A stretch of 23,244 nucleotides of DNA. Source: an uncultured Panacagrimonas sp. Lineage in GTDB: Bacteria > Pseudomonadota > Gammaproteobacteria > Nevskiales > Nevskiaceae. Both the position numbers and the translations under genes were made by a program. Of the stretch, positions 1 to 8,159 are shown piece after piece. Location: NCBI GenBank assembly GCA_946481265.1, contig CAMLNE010000017.1, positions 1 through 23,244 of the forward strand, read 5' to 3'. The notes under the pieces were generated by a model. That model searched no databases and was not told the DNA's origin. It saw only the letters and a list, made by a program, of their open reading frames with translations. The number at the start of each line of letters is the position of its first letter. The stretch's first letter is position 1.

Positions 1-76
1 CACGTCCTCGACGCACGGCCATCGCTCGATCCCCCTGTGAGAAATGCGCGCTAGGTCGGGAGGACAAGGAAAGGGC

Positions 77-174
77 GGCCAACGCAGAGGACGCAGAGAA
101 AAGCCAGGAAAGGCGCAAAGGAAAAATGAACCCTTTGCGTCATCCCTTTTTTTCTTTGCGCCTTTGCGTTGGCC
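77..174. repeat. Imperfect inverted repeat with nested hairpin (dispersed intergenic type)
   Basis: The outer arms are a perfect 10-bp inverted pair: GGCCAACGCA at 77-86 and TGCGTTGGCC at 165-174. Inside each arm the similarity continues imperfectly as GCAGAG/GCAAAG units. A nested perfect pair, CGCAAAGG (114-121) and CCTTTGCG (132-139), makes a second hairpin. The element ends just past the stop codon of the leftward patatin gene, so it could act as its transcription end. Tandem CGCAAAGG/CGCAGAGG units of this kind are, from general experience, found as dispersed intergenic repeats in many proteobacterial genomes. That this one is present in many copies is inferred, not seen. Any reading frame through it is likely spurious. 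Confidence 0.7.
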
Positions 175-181
175 TTTGCTT

Positions 182-1717
182 TTACGTCGCCGGCTTCGAC
201 CGCACCACCCTCAGCCCCGGCTTGCGCGGCTGGATCGGCACGGCCGGCGCGACGTGTCGGCCTTCCAGGCGCTGCACGCATCGATCGAGCGTCTGCGCGA
301 TGGCGGTCTGGAGACGGATCATCTCGATGCGCGGCCAGGCGGCACGCTCACCCTCAAGGATGAAGCGCTGCACGTCCGCGAGCTTCGGATTCGAGGTCAC
401 GTTCGCGTAACGCCACAGGCTGACGTCGGGAAAAATGTTGATGTTCCCGCGATATTCCTGGTCCAGGATGCTGGTCGCGGTGTCGATGGTATGACCCACC
501 GTCGGCACCGGCAGCACCGCGCGCGCGAGCTTGAGCAGGCCACTGGCCTGCGAGCGCACGGTGGAGCCGGCGTAGACGCGCGCACCGTGCGCCAGGCCGC
601 GTGCGCCCGGTTCGCGCCGCGTCACGAACGGCAGCACGTGGGGATTGGTCTGGCTGACGATGAAATGGTTGACGTTGTGCAGGCGCCGCAGGCGCAGTAT
701 CGGCAGGTCGGACTTGAGCGAGCCGTCGTTCCAGCGCAGCAGCGGCATCCAGGGCACGCGCTCGCCCAGCTCGTCGCGCGTCATCAGCATCACCGGCGGG
801 AACAGCACCGGCACCGCGCAGCTGGCCAGCACCGCCTCGCGCAGACACAGGTACGGGAAGGTCAGGTAGTTGAGCAGGCGCGGTGACTGGTTGGCGCCGG
901 CCGGCGAGACCGTGATGTTCACGATGCGTCCGGACAGCTTGTAGGCCTCGTCGAAGCACAGGTCCTTGACGTTCTTCGCGATCGCGCGGCGCAGCTGCGA
1001 CTGGTCCATCAGCGCGCGGCGACGCCAGGCCTGCTGCGGCTTGAGCACGCGCCAGAAATGGTAGTAGGCGCTTTCCGGATCGAGCAGCGTCTCGAGTTCG
1101 TCCGTTGCGCGCGTACCCACCGTGGCGGCCACGACGCTGCCGGCGCTGGATCCGGACATCACCACCGGCAGCACGTTTTCACGGAACAGCGCCTTGACCA
1201 CGCCGACGTGGAACAGGCCGAGCGTGGCCCCGCCGGAGAGCATCAGCGCCGAACGCCCGTAGGACTGCTCCGTCTCGCGAAAGAACTGCAGCTTGTCGGC
1301 ATGGCTGAACTCGGGCGAGTCGATGTCGCACAGTTCCTCGAGCGCCGTGCAGACCTCGGCCACGTAGTCGACGATCAGATGCTTGGTGCCGACACGCGCC
1401 TGGCTGTAGACCTCGGGGTTGCCGATGTTGCCGAGGTTCCAGTGCAGGCCCTGGCGCAGGTGATGGGCCAGGCGGCGCGTCTGGCCGTCTTCGCGACAGC
1501 TGCGGATCTGTCGCAGGCGCGAGCGGATCAGCCTCCAGTCGTAGAGATCCGAGGTCTCGTCGGCCTTCCACTCGTCGAACGCTTCGGCGCTGTCGAGCTC
1601 CGTGGCCGCCTCGCGCCAGGTGCGATAGTCCTGCGCGTGGGCCAGCGCCTCATGCGCTTCGCGATTGCGTCGTTTCAAGCCGGTTCCCGTCGATGGACGA
1701 ATGGCATGGTCCCTCAT
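182..1717 (-). CDS. DUF3336 and patatin-like phospholipase/lipase
   Basis: A serine acyl hydrolase of about 511 residues. Numbering is from an upstream in-frame TTG at 1735; subtract 6 for the ATG at 1717. Residues about 25-150 match the DUF3336 region that precedes patatin domains in TGL3/4/5- and SDP1-type triacylglycerol lipases. The patatin core follows: oxyanion loop GGATLG (168-173), nucleophile elbow GSSAG with Ser197, and catalytic Asp337 in NDGS. Both halves of the Ser-Asp dyad are intact. No signal peptide or membrane segment is evident, so it probably acts on membrane or storage lipids from the cytoplasm. The TTG has a GGGA four bases upstream and is a real alternative start; the ATG lacks a clear Shine-Dalgarno. 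It is divergent from moxR. The exact lipid substrate cannot be told. Confidence 0.9.
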   Translation of the reverse strand: MRDHAIRPSTGTGLKRRNREAHEALAHAQDYRTWREAATELDSAEAFDEWKADETSDLYDWRLIRSRLRQIRSCREDGQTRRLAHHLRQGLHWNLGNIGNPEVYSQARVGTKHLIVDYVAEVCTALEELCDIDSPEFSHADKLQFFRETEQSYGRSALMLSGGATLGLFHVGVVKALFRENVLPVVMSGSSAGSVVAATVGTRATDELETLLDPESAYYHFWRVLKPQQAWRRRALMDQSQLRRAIAKNVKDLCFDEAYKLSGRIVNITVSPAGANQSPRLLNYLTFPYLCLREAVLASCAVPVLFPPVMLMTRDELGERVPWMPLLRWNDGSLKSDLPILRLRRLHNVNHFIVSQTNPHVLPFVTRREPGARGLAHGARVYAGSTVRSQASGLLKLARAVLPVPTVGHTIDTATSILDQEYRGNINIFPDVSLWRYANVTSNPKLADVQRFILEGERAAWPRIEMIRLQTAIAQTLDRCVQRLEGRHVAPAVPIQPRKPGLRVVRSKPAT

Positions 1718-1791
1718 CGGGCCGGCGCCGGGCAATCGTTCCCGCCGTCGGCGCGACCCTCGCTCACCCCGCCGGTCGACCGTGGCGGACG

Positions 1792-1797
1792 GCTACA
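1792..1797 (+). promoter_or_regulatory. Candidate -10 element for the moxR operon
   Basis: TACACT, 31 bases before the moxR ATG, matches four of six positions of the sigma70 -10 consensus. The -35 is poor (a GTCGAC-like sequence at 1773-1778). The same hexamer sits before the leuA leader ORF at 11574-11579 on the other strand. Weak evidence on its own. Confidence 0.3.
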
Positions 1798-1828
1798 CTG
1801 ATTCCGTCCTCCACGATCCGCGCCCCGC

Positions 1829-2740
1829 ATGAACCCTGCGATCAAGCCCACCCTGACCGCTCTCAACGCCATCATCCTGGGCAAGGAGACGCAGATCCGG
1901 CTGGCGCTGACCTGTCTGATCGCACGCGGTCACCTGCTGATCGAGGATATCCCCGGTGTGGGAAAGACCACGCTCGCGCTCGGCCTTGCGCGCGTGCTTG
2001 GCCTCGATTTCCAGCGTGTGCAGTTCACCTCGGACCTGCTGCCTGCGGACATCCTCGGCGTGTCGATCTTCGAACAGGCCACCGCCTCGTTCCGCTTCCA
2101 TCCCGGTCCGGTGTTCGCGCAGATCATGCTGGCCGACGAGGTCAATCGCGCCAGCCCCCGGACACAGTCCGCGCTGCTCGAGGCGATGGAGGAACGCCAG
2201 GTCACGGCCGAAGGCGAGACGCGGCGGCTTCCCGAGCCTTTCTTCGTGGTCGCCACGCAGAACCCGGCACACCAGATCGGCGTCTTTCCGCTGCCCGAAT
2301 CGCAGCTCGACCGCTTCCTGATGCGGCTGTCACTCGGCTATCCGTCGGCCGTCGCCGAGCGCGCGCTGCTGATGGGGCGCGACCGCCGTGACCTGATGAG
2401 CGACCTGACGCCCTCGCTCGGTCCCGCCGAGGTGCTGGACCTGCAGTCGCAGGCGCGCGAGGTGAAGACTTCGCCCGCGCTGGTGGAGTACCTGCTGGCC
2501 CTGCTGCGCGCAACGCGCGAGCACGCCGGCCTGCGCCAGGGGCTGTCGCCGCGCGCGGGCCTGGCGCTGCGCCGGGCGGCGCAGGCCTTCGCCCTGATCG
2601 ATGGCCGTGGTGCGGTGATCCCCGAAGATGTACAGGCGGTGTTCGGCGCCTGCGTGGGCCATCGCCTGGTGCCGACGACCGAGGCCGAGGGCGGCGCGCC
2701 GACCGCCGAAGAAATTCTCGCCGGTGTGGCGATTCCGTGA
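1829..2740 (+). CDS. MoxR-family AAA+ ATPase
   Basis: 303 residues, the usual MoxR length. Walker A is PGVGKTT at 42-48, Walker B is IMLADE with Asp103-Glu104, a sensor-like ATQNP lies at 142-146, and a DRF arginine-finger candidate (Arg162) follows. The C-terminal half is the small helical lid domain. MoxR ATPases are thought to act as chaperones that remodel or insert metal cofactors into client complexes, often together with DUF58 and VWA proteins. The stop overlaps the start of the DUF58 gene by GTGA, so the two are translationally coupled. With the transglutaminase that follows, this is the common MoxR-DUF58-TgpA triad. The client is unknown. Family assignment is firm. Confidence 0.95.
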   Translation: MNPAIKPTLTALNAIILGKETQIRLALTCLIARGHLLIEDIPGVGKTTLALGLARVLGLDFQRVQFTSDLLPADILGVSIFEQATASFRFHPGPVFAQIMLADEVNRASPRTQSALLEAMEERQVTAEGETRRLPEPFFVVATQNPAHQIGVFPLPESQLDRFLMRLSLGYPSAVAERALLMGRDRRDLMSDLTPSLGPAEVLDLQSQAREVKTSPALVEYLLALLRATREHAGLRQGLSPRAGLALRRAAQAFALIDGRGAVIPEDVQAVFGACVGHRLVPTTEAEGGAPTAEEILAGVAIP

Positions 2741-3783
2741 AGTCCGGGCGGGCAGACGCCAGCCGGGGCACGCAGTACACGAGCACGGCCGGCCTGCCCT
2801 GGCTGCATCCCCTGCGCTGGGTACAGGACCGTATCGACGCCTGGGTACTGCGGCGCGTGCGGCGCCAGCCCGGGCCGGTCGAGGTGCAACGCAACCGCGT
2901 CTACATCGTGCCGACCCGCTTCGGCTGGGGTTTCGCGCTGACCGTGCTGGTCATGCTGCTCGGCGCCATGAACTACTCCAACAGCATGGCCTACGCGCTG
3001 GCCTTCCTGCTCATGGGGCTGGGCCTGGTGTGCATGCACCACACGCACGCCAACCTCGTGCACGTGAGCCTGCGCGCGGGCCGCAGCAAGCCGGTCTATG
3101 CCGGCGAACCGGCCCACTTCGAACTGATGATCGACAACGCCGCCGCGCACCCACGTTATGCGCTGGCCGCCGGCTGGGCGCGCGAGGCCAACGTCGAGCC
3201 AAGCTGCGACGTGCCGGCGCTGGGCTTCGGAGCCGTGATGCTCACGCGGCCGGCGCCGCGCCGTGGCTGGCTCGATGCCGGCATCTTCTCAGTCAGTACC
3301 GAGTTTCCGCTCGGCCTGTTCCACGCCTGGACCTGGGTCCAGCTCGACATGCGCTGCCTGGTGTTTCCGCGCCCGGCGAATCCCGGGATGCCGCCACCGC
3401 GCAGCGCGGGCAGCGGCGGCAGCGCGGGCGCCGGCCGCAGCGGCCAGGACGAGTTCGCGGGGCTTCGCGGCTACCAGCGCGGTGACCCGCTGCGCAGCAT
3501 CCACTGGAAGAGCCTGCCCAAGTCGCCGTCGCCGATGGTCAAGCAGTTCAGCGAGACCGTGGAGCAGGCGCTGTGGCTGCAGTGGGACGCGGTGCCGATC
3601 GCCGATGTCGAGGCACGCCTGTCGCAGCTTGCGCGCTGGATCCTCGACGCCGAGGGCGAAGGCCGCGCGTATGGCCTGCGCCTGCCCGGCACGAGCATCC
3701 CGCCGGGACATGGCCAGGCGCACCGGTTCGAGTGCCTCAAGGCGCTCGCGCTGTTCGGGCGCGACGAGCGGCCGTCGGCGTGA
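2737..3783 (+). CDS. DUF58 domain membrane protein
   Basis: 348 residues starting at GTG 2737, which overlaps the moxR stop (GTGA). Two hydrophobic segments, about 62-80 and 84-100, anchor it in the inner membrane. The conserved DUF58 signature follows: DEF at 238-240, then RGYQRGD and IHWK at 244-258. A Gly/Ser/Ala-rich linker at about 220-236 separates the beta-rich middle from this motif. DUF58 proteins resemble VWA-like domains and are almost always encoded beside a MoxR ATPase. They probably partner with it, but their biochemical role is not established. The downstream gene starts within its stop codon (GTGA again), so all three products are likely made in linked amounts. Confidence 0.93.
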   Translation: MKSGRADASRGTQYTSTAGLPWLHPLRWVQDRIDAWVLRRVRRQPGPVEVQRNRVYIVPTRFGWGFALTVLVMLLGAMNYSNSMAYALAFLLMGLGLVCMHHTHANLVHVSLRAGRSKPVYAGEPAHFELMIDNAAAHPRYALAAGWAREANVEPSCDVPALGFGAVMLTRPAPRRGWLDAGIFSVSTEFPLGLFHAWTWVQLDMRCLVFPRPANPGMPPPRSAGSGGSAGAGRSGQDEFAGLRGYQRGDPLRSIHWKSLPKSPSPMVKQFSETVEQALWLQWDAVPIADVEARLSQLARWILDAEGEGRAYGLRLPGTSIPPGHGQAHRFECLKALALFGRDERPSA

Positions 3784-5738
3784 TCGACTACCTGCCCCAT
3801 CGCACCCTGCTGCGCCTGCTGCTGGTGCTGGCCCTGGTGATCACCCCGCACCTGTGGCGGCTGCCCTGGTGGGAAGGCGCGGCGGCGGTGGCCCTGCTGC
3901 TGTGGCGCGCGGTGGCGTCGGCGCGCCAGTGGCCCCTGCCGCCACGCCTGCTCAAGCTGGTGCTGGCGATGCTCGCTTTTCTGGGCGTGTATTCCGAGTT
4001 CGGCCGTGTCACCGGCCAGAACGCCGGCGTTGCGCTGCTCGTGCTCATGCTGGCGCTCAAGCTCACCGAGATGCGCAGCCGGCGCGACGTGATGGTGGTG
4101 GTGTTCCTGATGTACTTCCTGCTGGTGACCCATTTCCTGTTCTCGCAGGAGATGTGGACCATCGCCTACCTGTTCCTGAGCGTGGTCGCCATCACCGCCG
4201 TGCTGGTCGACGTGCACCATCCAGGCGAGCCGCTGGCGCTGCGTACCTCGCTGCGCACCGGCGGGCGGATGATCGTGCAGGCGCTGCCGCTGATGCTGAT
4301 CTTCTTCGTGCTCTTCCCGCGCCTGCCCGGCCCGCTGTGGGGATTGCCGGCCGACGCGGGCCCGTCCCGATCCGGCCTGTCGGACTCGATGTCGCCCGGC
4401 GACATCTCGCGCCTGATGCTGTCGACCGAGGTGGCCTTCCGCGTGCGCTTCGACGGCGCGCCGCCGCCTCGGGACCGGCTGTACTGGCGCGGACCGGTGT
4501 TCCGCGAGTTCAACGGGCGAAGCTGGACCCAGGACAGCGCCGACCTGCGCGACCGCTCGCCACCGGCCCTCGAACTGCTGGGAGACCCGACCCGCTACGA
4601 GCTCACCCTGGAGCCGATGCGCAACCGCTGGCTGTTCGCGCTGGACATGCCCGATCCTGCCCAGCTGCCACCGCGTTCTCGCCTGGAGCGCAGCGGCGCG
4701 CTGGTGATGGATGCGCCCCTGATCGAGCGCCGCCTGATCCGCGGCGTGTCGTCAACGCGCTACCGGCTCGATGCCGACCTGGCGCCGCGCGACCGTGAGC
4801 ACGCCACGCGGCTTCCGCCTGGCAGCAATCCGCGAAGCCTGGCGCTGGCGCAGTCCTGGCGCGCCGGCGGCATGGATGACGCGCAGATCGTCGATGCGGC
4901 GCTGCGCCTGATCCGCGACCAGCCGTTCTACTACACGCTCGAGCCGCCGCGCCTGGGCCGCCACAGCGTCGACGAATTCCTGTTCGACACCCGGCGCGGC
5001 TTCTGCGAGCACTACTCCAGCGCCTTCGCGGTGCTGATGCGCGGCGCCGGCGTGCCGGCACGCGTGGTCACCGGCTACCAGGGCATGGAGGCCAATCCCT
5101 TCGGAGGCTATTACCTCGTGCGCCAGTCCGACGCCCACGCCTGGAACGAGGTGTGGCTCGATGGCCGCGGCTGGGTGCGCATCGATCCGACCTCGATGGT
5201 GCCGCCCTCGCGCATCGAGCCCAGCGCAATGGAGGCGATGGCCGACCGGGAACTGCGCGATGGGCTCGGCAGCTACCAGCGCATGCGCTACCTGCTGGAG
5301 GCACGCTGGGACTGGGCGAACGCGCGCTGGAACGAATGGGTGCTGGGCTACGGCCCGGAGATGCAGCAGCAGTTCCTGTCCCGTTTTGGAATCGAGCGGC
5401 AGCGACAGATGCTGCTGGCGCTCACCCTGGGCGTGTGTGGCGCGCTGGCGTTGGCCGGGATGATCGCCATCCGCCGTGCCGTGCCGCCCCGCATCACCGA
5501 GTACGCGCTGCTGCGCTGGAGGCAGGCCGGTCGTCGCCTGGCACGGCTGGGCTACGAGCAGCGGCCGGACGAGGGGCCGCGCGACTTCATCGAGCGCGTG
5601 ATCGGGCGCGAGCCGGAACTGGCCGAGCCGCTGCACGCGGTACTGGATGCCTACCTGCGGCTGCGCTACGCCGGCGAGCGCAGCACCGTGCTGGAACGCG
5701 AGTTCGCGCAGGCGGTCCGGCGGATCCGTCGGCCGTGA
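3780..5738 (+). CDS. tgpA: TgpA-type membrane transglutaminase-like protein (DUF3488/transglutaminase core/DUF4129)
   Basis: 652 residues from GTG 3780. The frame is open further upstream, but that part overlaps DUF58 codons and looks non-native. The N-terminal ~190 residues form several membrane helices (DUF3488). A periplasmic part with a transglutaminase core follows: Cys409 in RRGFCEHYSSAF, His453 in SDAHAWNEVW, Asp469 in VRIDPTS, a complete Cys-His-Asp triad. A last membrane helix lies at about 543-565, then a cytoplasmic DUF4129-like tail. This matches Pseudomonas aeruginosa TgpA (PA2873), a periplasmic transglutaminase needed for viability there. It may cross-link or process envelope proteins, with the MoxR and DUF58 partners acting on the cytoplasmic side; that link is inferred. 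The start codon sits in the DUF58 stop (GTGA). Confidence 0.93.
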   Translation: MIDYLPHRTLLRLLLVLALVITPHLWRLPWWEGAAAVALLLWRAVASARQWPLPPRLLKLVLAMLAFLGVYSEFGRVTGQNAGVALLVLMLALKLTEMRSRRDVMVVVFLMYFLLVTHFLFSQEMWTIAYLFLSVVAITAVLVDVHHPGEPLALRTSLRTGGRMIVQALPLMLIFFVLFPRLPGPLWGLPADAGPSRSGLSDSMSPGDISRLMLSTEVAFRVRFDGAPPPRDRLYWRGPVFREFNGRSWTQDSADLRDRSPPALELLGDPTRYELTLEPMRNRWLFALDMPDPAQLPPRSRLERSGALVMDAPLIERRLIRGVSSTRYRLDADLAPRDREHATRLPPGSNPRSLALAQSWRAGGMDDAQIVDAALRLIRDQPFYYTLEPPRLGRHSVDEFLFDTRRGFCEHYSSAFAVLMRGAGVPARVVTGYQGMEANPFGGYYLVRQSDAHAWNEVWLDGRGWVRIDPTSMVPPSRIEPSAMEAMADRELRDGLGSYQRMRYLLEARWDWANARWNEWVLGYGPEMQQQFLSRFGIERQRQMLLALTLGVCGALALAGMIAIRRAVPPRITEYALLRWRQAGRRLARLGYEQRPDEGPRDFIERVIGREPELAEPLHAVLDAYLRLRYAGERSTVLEREFAQAVRRIRRP

Positions 5739-5817
5739 AGATCCGTTCCAGGCGCCAAGCTGCACCGTCGCAAGGCACTCCTGTCGCGGCACCGGTTCGT
5801 TCACACGAGGATCCGAC

Positions 5818-6447
5818 ATGAAACTCGACACCGCCTTGCAGATGCTGCGACGCGATCCGATGACCTTCCTGCGCACCAACGTGCTGCGCATCGCGGGCAG
5901 CGCGACATCAGGGCCGTGCATCTATCACCTCGGCTACCTGGACCAGGTGATGCGATCCCCCACCACCAACGAGGGGTTCAATTTCGAGGCAACCCAGGCC
6001 ATGGCGCGCTCGAACAGCGCCGGATACGACGGCAAGAGCACCCAGGCGGTGCCGGTGCACAACCTGCGCATGATTCCCCGCAGCGAGGGATTCGAGGTCA
6101 CCGATATCGAGGCCTACGCGCTCGGCGGTGGCGGGCCGGACATCCTGGTCACCGGGCAGCTCTCCGCCTGCGTGTTTGCGGCGCAACGCTTGCCGGGTGG
6201 CGGCCTGGTGGTGGGGCACATCCAGCCCGGTGGTGCGCTCCAGGGCGGAGCGGCGCTCGGCCAGACGATCCGCATCACGGGCCGGTTTCGTGGCCACGGT
6301 CGCGTGACGCACGTCTTCTCGTACGGTCGGGACTACTCCTCCTACGCCTACGTCGTGGGGGTCCGCACCGGCGGCACCTGGCACCTGTACGGCCAGAAGG
6401 TCACAACGACCAAGGGGCCGGTGATCGGCGTCACGCAGATCGTCTGA
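5818..6447 (+). CDS. BLF1/CNF1-like glutamine deamidase candidate (hypothetical protein)
   Basis: 209 residues, with ATG 5818 preceded by GAGG at a normal distance. No signal peptide, membrane helix or common enzyme domain is visible. The middle reads TGQLSAC (112-118), then a Gly-rich turn and VVGHIQP with His134. In Burkholderia lethal factor 1 (BLF1, 211 residues) the catalytic residues are Thr88, Cys94 and His106 around an LSGC motif, also found in the CNF1 catalytic domain. Thr-to-Cys spacing is six in both proteins; Cys-to-His is 12 in BLF1, 15 in CNF1 and 16 here. The C-terminal stretch VVGVRTGGTWHLYG also resembles BLF1 as I remember it. LSGC is LSAC here. The gene lies 79 bp after tgpA with its own ribosome site, and its third positions look a little less GC-biased. 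Catalytic-site resemblance is seen; activity and target are inferred. Confidence 0.5.
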   Translation: MKLDTALQMLRRDPMTFLRTNVLRIAGSATSGPCIYHLGYLDQVMRSPTTNEGFNFEATQAMARSNSAGYDGKSTQAVPVHNLRMIPRSEGFEVTDIEAYALGGGGPDILVTGQLSACVFAAQRLPGGGLVVGHIQPGGALQGGAALGQTIRITGRFRGHGRVTHVFSYGRDYSSYAYVVGVRTGGTWHLYGQKVTTTKGPVIGVTQIV

Positions 6448-6465
6448 CGCCGAACCCGCCGCACT

Positions 6466-7692
6466 TCAGGACGCGGCCGGCTCCTGCACCCTCGACAGCA
6501 GGAAGGCGCCGGCGAGGAAGAAGAACACCAGCATGAACAGCGCCAGCCGTGGATTGCCGGTGAGGGCCGCGGTCACACCCACGACCATGGGCCCGAGCAC
6601 CGCAGCGAACTTGCCGAGCATGTTGTAGAAGCCGAAGAACTGGCCGGCCGAGTCACGCGGGATCAGCCTGGCGAAGTAGCTGCGCGAGAGCGACTGCACG
6701 CCGCCCTGCACCAGGCCGACGACCGCCGCCATGAGATAGAAGTCGCGTTCGGTCTGCATGGTCCAGGCCCAGCAGGTGACGAACACGTACACGGCCAGCC
6801 CCAGGTAGATGCCGCGTCGCGTGCCGAAGCGCTCGCCGATCCAGCCGAAGGCGATCGCGGCGGGAAAGCTGACGAACTGCACGATCAGGATCGCCTTGAT
6901 CAGCGCATCCGAGGCGAATCCCAGCTTGATGCCGAAGTCCACCGCCATCTGCGCCACGGTGCCGACCGCATCGATGTAGAGCCAGTACGCGAGCAGGAAC
7001 ATCAGCACCGGCTTCATGCCCAGCACGCGCTTCATCATCAGCCACATCTCGCGCCAACCCATCGCCTCGCCCCGCGACACGTGCGGCTCGGGCACCTTGA
7101 GGAACAGCGGCAGCGAGAACAGCGCCCACCACAGCGCGACGCTGACGAAGGCGAGCTTGGCCGCGGTGGATGCATCGGCGATGCCGAAGAGCGCCGGCTG
7201 CAGCACCATCGCGACATTGAGCACGAACAGCAGGCCACCGCCCAGGTAGCCCAAACCGTAGCCGAAGGCGGACACGCGGTCGCGCTCGCCCGGCGCGGCG
7301 ACGTTGACCAGCAGGGCGTCGTAGAAACCCAGTCCGCCGAAGAAACCGACCGCCGCCAGCGCGAACAGCGCGATGGCCAGGTTCCAGTCGCCCTCGCCGA
7401 CGAAGTAGAGCCCGGCGGTTCCGGCCACGCCCAGGCCGGTGAAGAACGCGAGCAGCGGCTTCTTGAGGCCGCGCCGGTCGGCGATCACGCCCAGCGTCGG
7501 CGCCAGCAGCATCACGATCAGCGCCGGCATCGAGTTGCCGAACACGCCCAGGTAGAACGTGCTCATGCCGGGATCGACTCCGGCGGCGTAATAGTTGTTG
7601 AACAGGACCGGGAACAGCCCGACCAGCACGGTGGTCGCGAAGGCGGAGTTGGCCCAGTCGTAGCAGGCCCACGAGAACTGGACGCGCGTCAT
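6466..7692 (-). CDS. UMF1/Atg22-like MFS transporter
   Basis: 408 residues, almost wholly hydrophobic, with about 12 predicted membrane helices. The N-terminus carries the signature YDWANSAFATTV (residues about 11-22) of the UMF1 group, which is related to yeast Atg22. An MFS loop-type motif (GVIADRRGLKKP) lies after helix 2. ATG 7692 overlaps the rimI stop by one base (TGATG on the coding strand), so translation is coupled. An adjacent TTG one codon upstream is less likely. The members are presumed permeases. Atg22 exports amino acids from the vacuole, but bacterial substrates are unknown. It is the last gene of the leftward series and converges with the BLF1-like gene, 18 bp between stops. 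Confidence 0.9.
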   Translation of the reverse strand: MTRVQFSWACYDWANSAFATTVLVGLFPVLFNNYYAAGVDPGMSTFYLGVFGNSMPALIVMLLAPTLGVIADRRGLKKPLLAFFTGLGVAGTAGLYFVGEGDWNLAIALFALAAVGFFGGLGFYDALLVNVAAPGERDRVSAFGYGLGYLGGGLLFVLNVAMVLQPALFGIADASTAAKLAFVSVALWWALFSLPLFLKVPEPHVSRGEAMGWREMWLMMKRVLGMKPVLMFLLAYWLYIDAVGTVAQMAVDFGIKLGFASDALIKAILIVQFVSFPAAIAFGWIGERFGTRRGIYLGLAVYVFVTCWAWTMQTERDFYLMAAVVGLVQGGVQSLSRSYFARLIPRDSAGQFFGFYNMLGKFAAVLGPMVVGVTAALTGNPRLALFMLVFFFLAGAFLLSRVQEPAAS

Positions 7693-8159
7693 CAAGCCAG
7701 GTCCAGCGCCAGCACGCAGGCATCCTCACGTTGTTCGTGGCCGGGGTAGTAGCCGCGGCGCGTACCGATCTGCTGGAACCCGAAGGCCTGGTACAGGCGC
7801 AGCGCCGCCTTGTTGGACCGGCGCACCTCGAGCAGCACGATCGTCGAATGCGCCGCGCGCGCCACGGTCAGCAGATGGGCGAGCAGGAACCGACCGAGGC
7901 CCTGTCGCCGGCACAGCGGGTCGACGGCCAGATTCAGCACATGCGCCTCGCCTACCGCCATCGTCATCACCGCGTAGGCCACCAGCGGCCCACCGGCTTC
8001 GTATACCACCCAGTTCGAGTACCCGGCCTTCAGGCAGTCGCGGAAGATGCCCTCGCTCCAGGGAAACGCGTACGCGCGGCGCTCGATGTCCATCACGACG
8101 TCGAGCTGCGAGGCCTGCAGCGGCGCGAGTCGCCAGGGTGCCTGCGGCACCGCGTTCAA
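7692..8159 (-). CDS. rimI: Ribosomal protein S18 alanine N-acetyltransferase RimI
   Basis: 155 residues, a single GNAT domain. The acetyl-CoA loop is RRQGLG (84-89). Glu111 in LLEVRRSN and Tyr123 in ALRLYQAFGF match the catalytic Glu and Tyr of RimI, which acetylates the N-terminal alanine of ribosomal protein S18. The C-terminal GYYPG motif (137-141) is typical of RimI. The likely start is TTG 8159, whose bases overlap the UDG stop (TTGA); an in-frame GTG at 8150 is the alternative, and the first ATG would remove the first GNAT strand. The gene is coupled on both sides, to the UDG upstream and the MFS gene downstream. Confidence 0.9.
   Translation of the reverse strand: MNAVPQAPWRLAPLQASQLDVVMDIERRAYAFPWSEGIFRDCLKAGYSNWVVYEAGGPLVAYAVMTMAVGEAHVLNLAVDPLCRRQGLGRFLLAHLLTVARAAHSTIVLLEVRRSNKAALRLYQAFGFQQIGTRRGYYPGHEQREDACVLALDLA

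Noticed and set aside
1..54. Possible 3' end of a rightward gene entering the window (stops at 38-40 and 52-54)
   Set aside because: Only 12 to 17 codons are visible, with no recognisable motif; cannot be told from chance.
51..281. A 76-codon leftward frame through the inverted repeat
   Set aside because: Its C-terminal part is a translation of the repeat units and its start overlaps the patatin 3' end in another frame; no domain, so treated as spurious.
3573..3779. Extended N-terminus for the transglutaminase protein
   Set aside because: These codons overlap the DUF58 gene and lack the family's hydrophobic start; GTG 3780 in the GTGA overlap is the better start.
6148..6225. Reading the Cys/His pair of the 209-residue protein as a papain- or transglutaminase-type site because tgpA is adjacent
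   Set aside because: The Cys is not at a helix start of the RGFCxHYA type and no downstream Asp in a WxxxDPT context exists; the TxxLSxC...H layout fits BLF1/CNF1 better.
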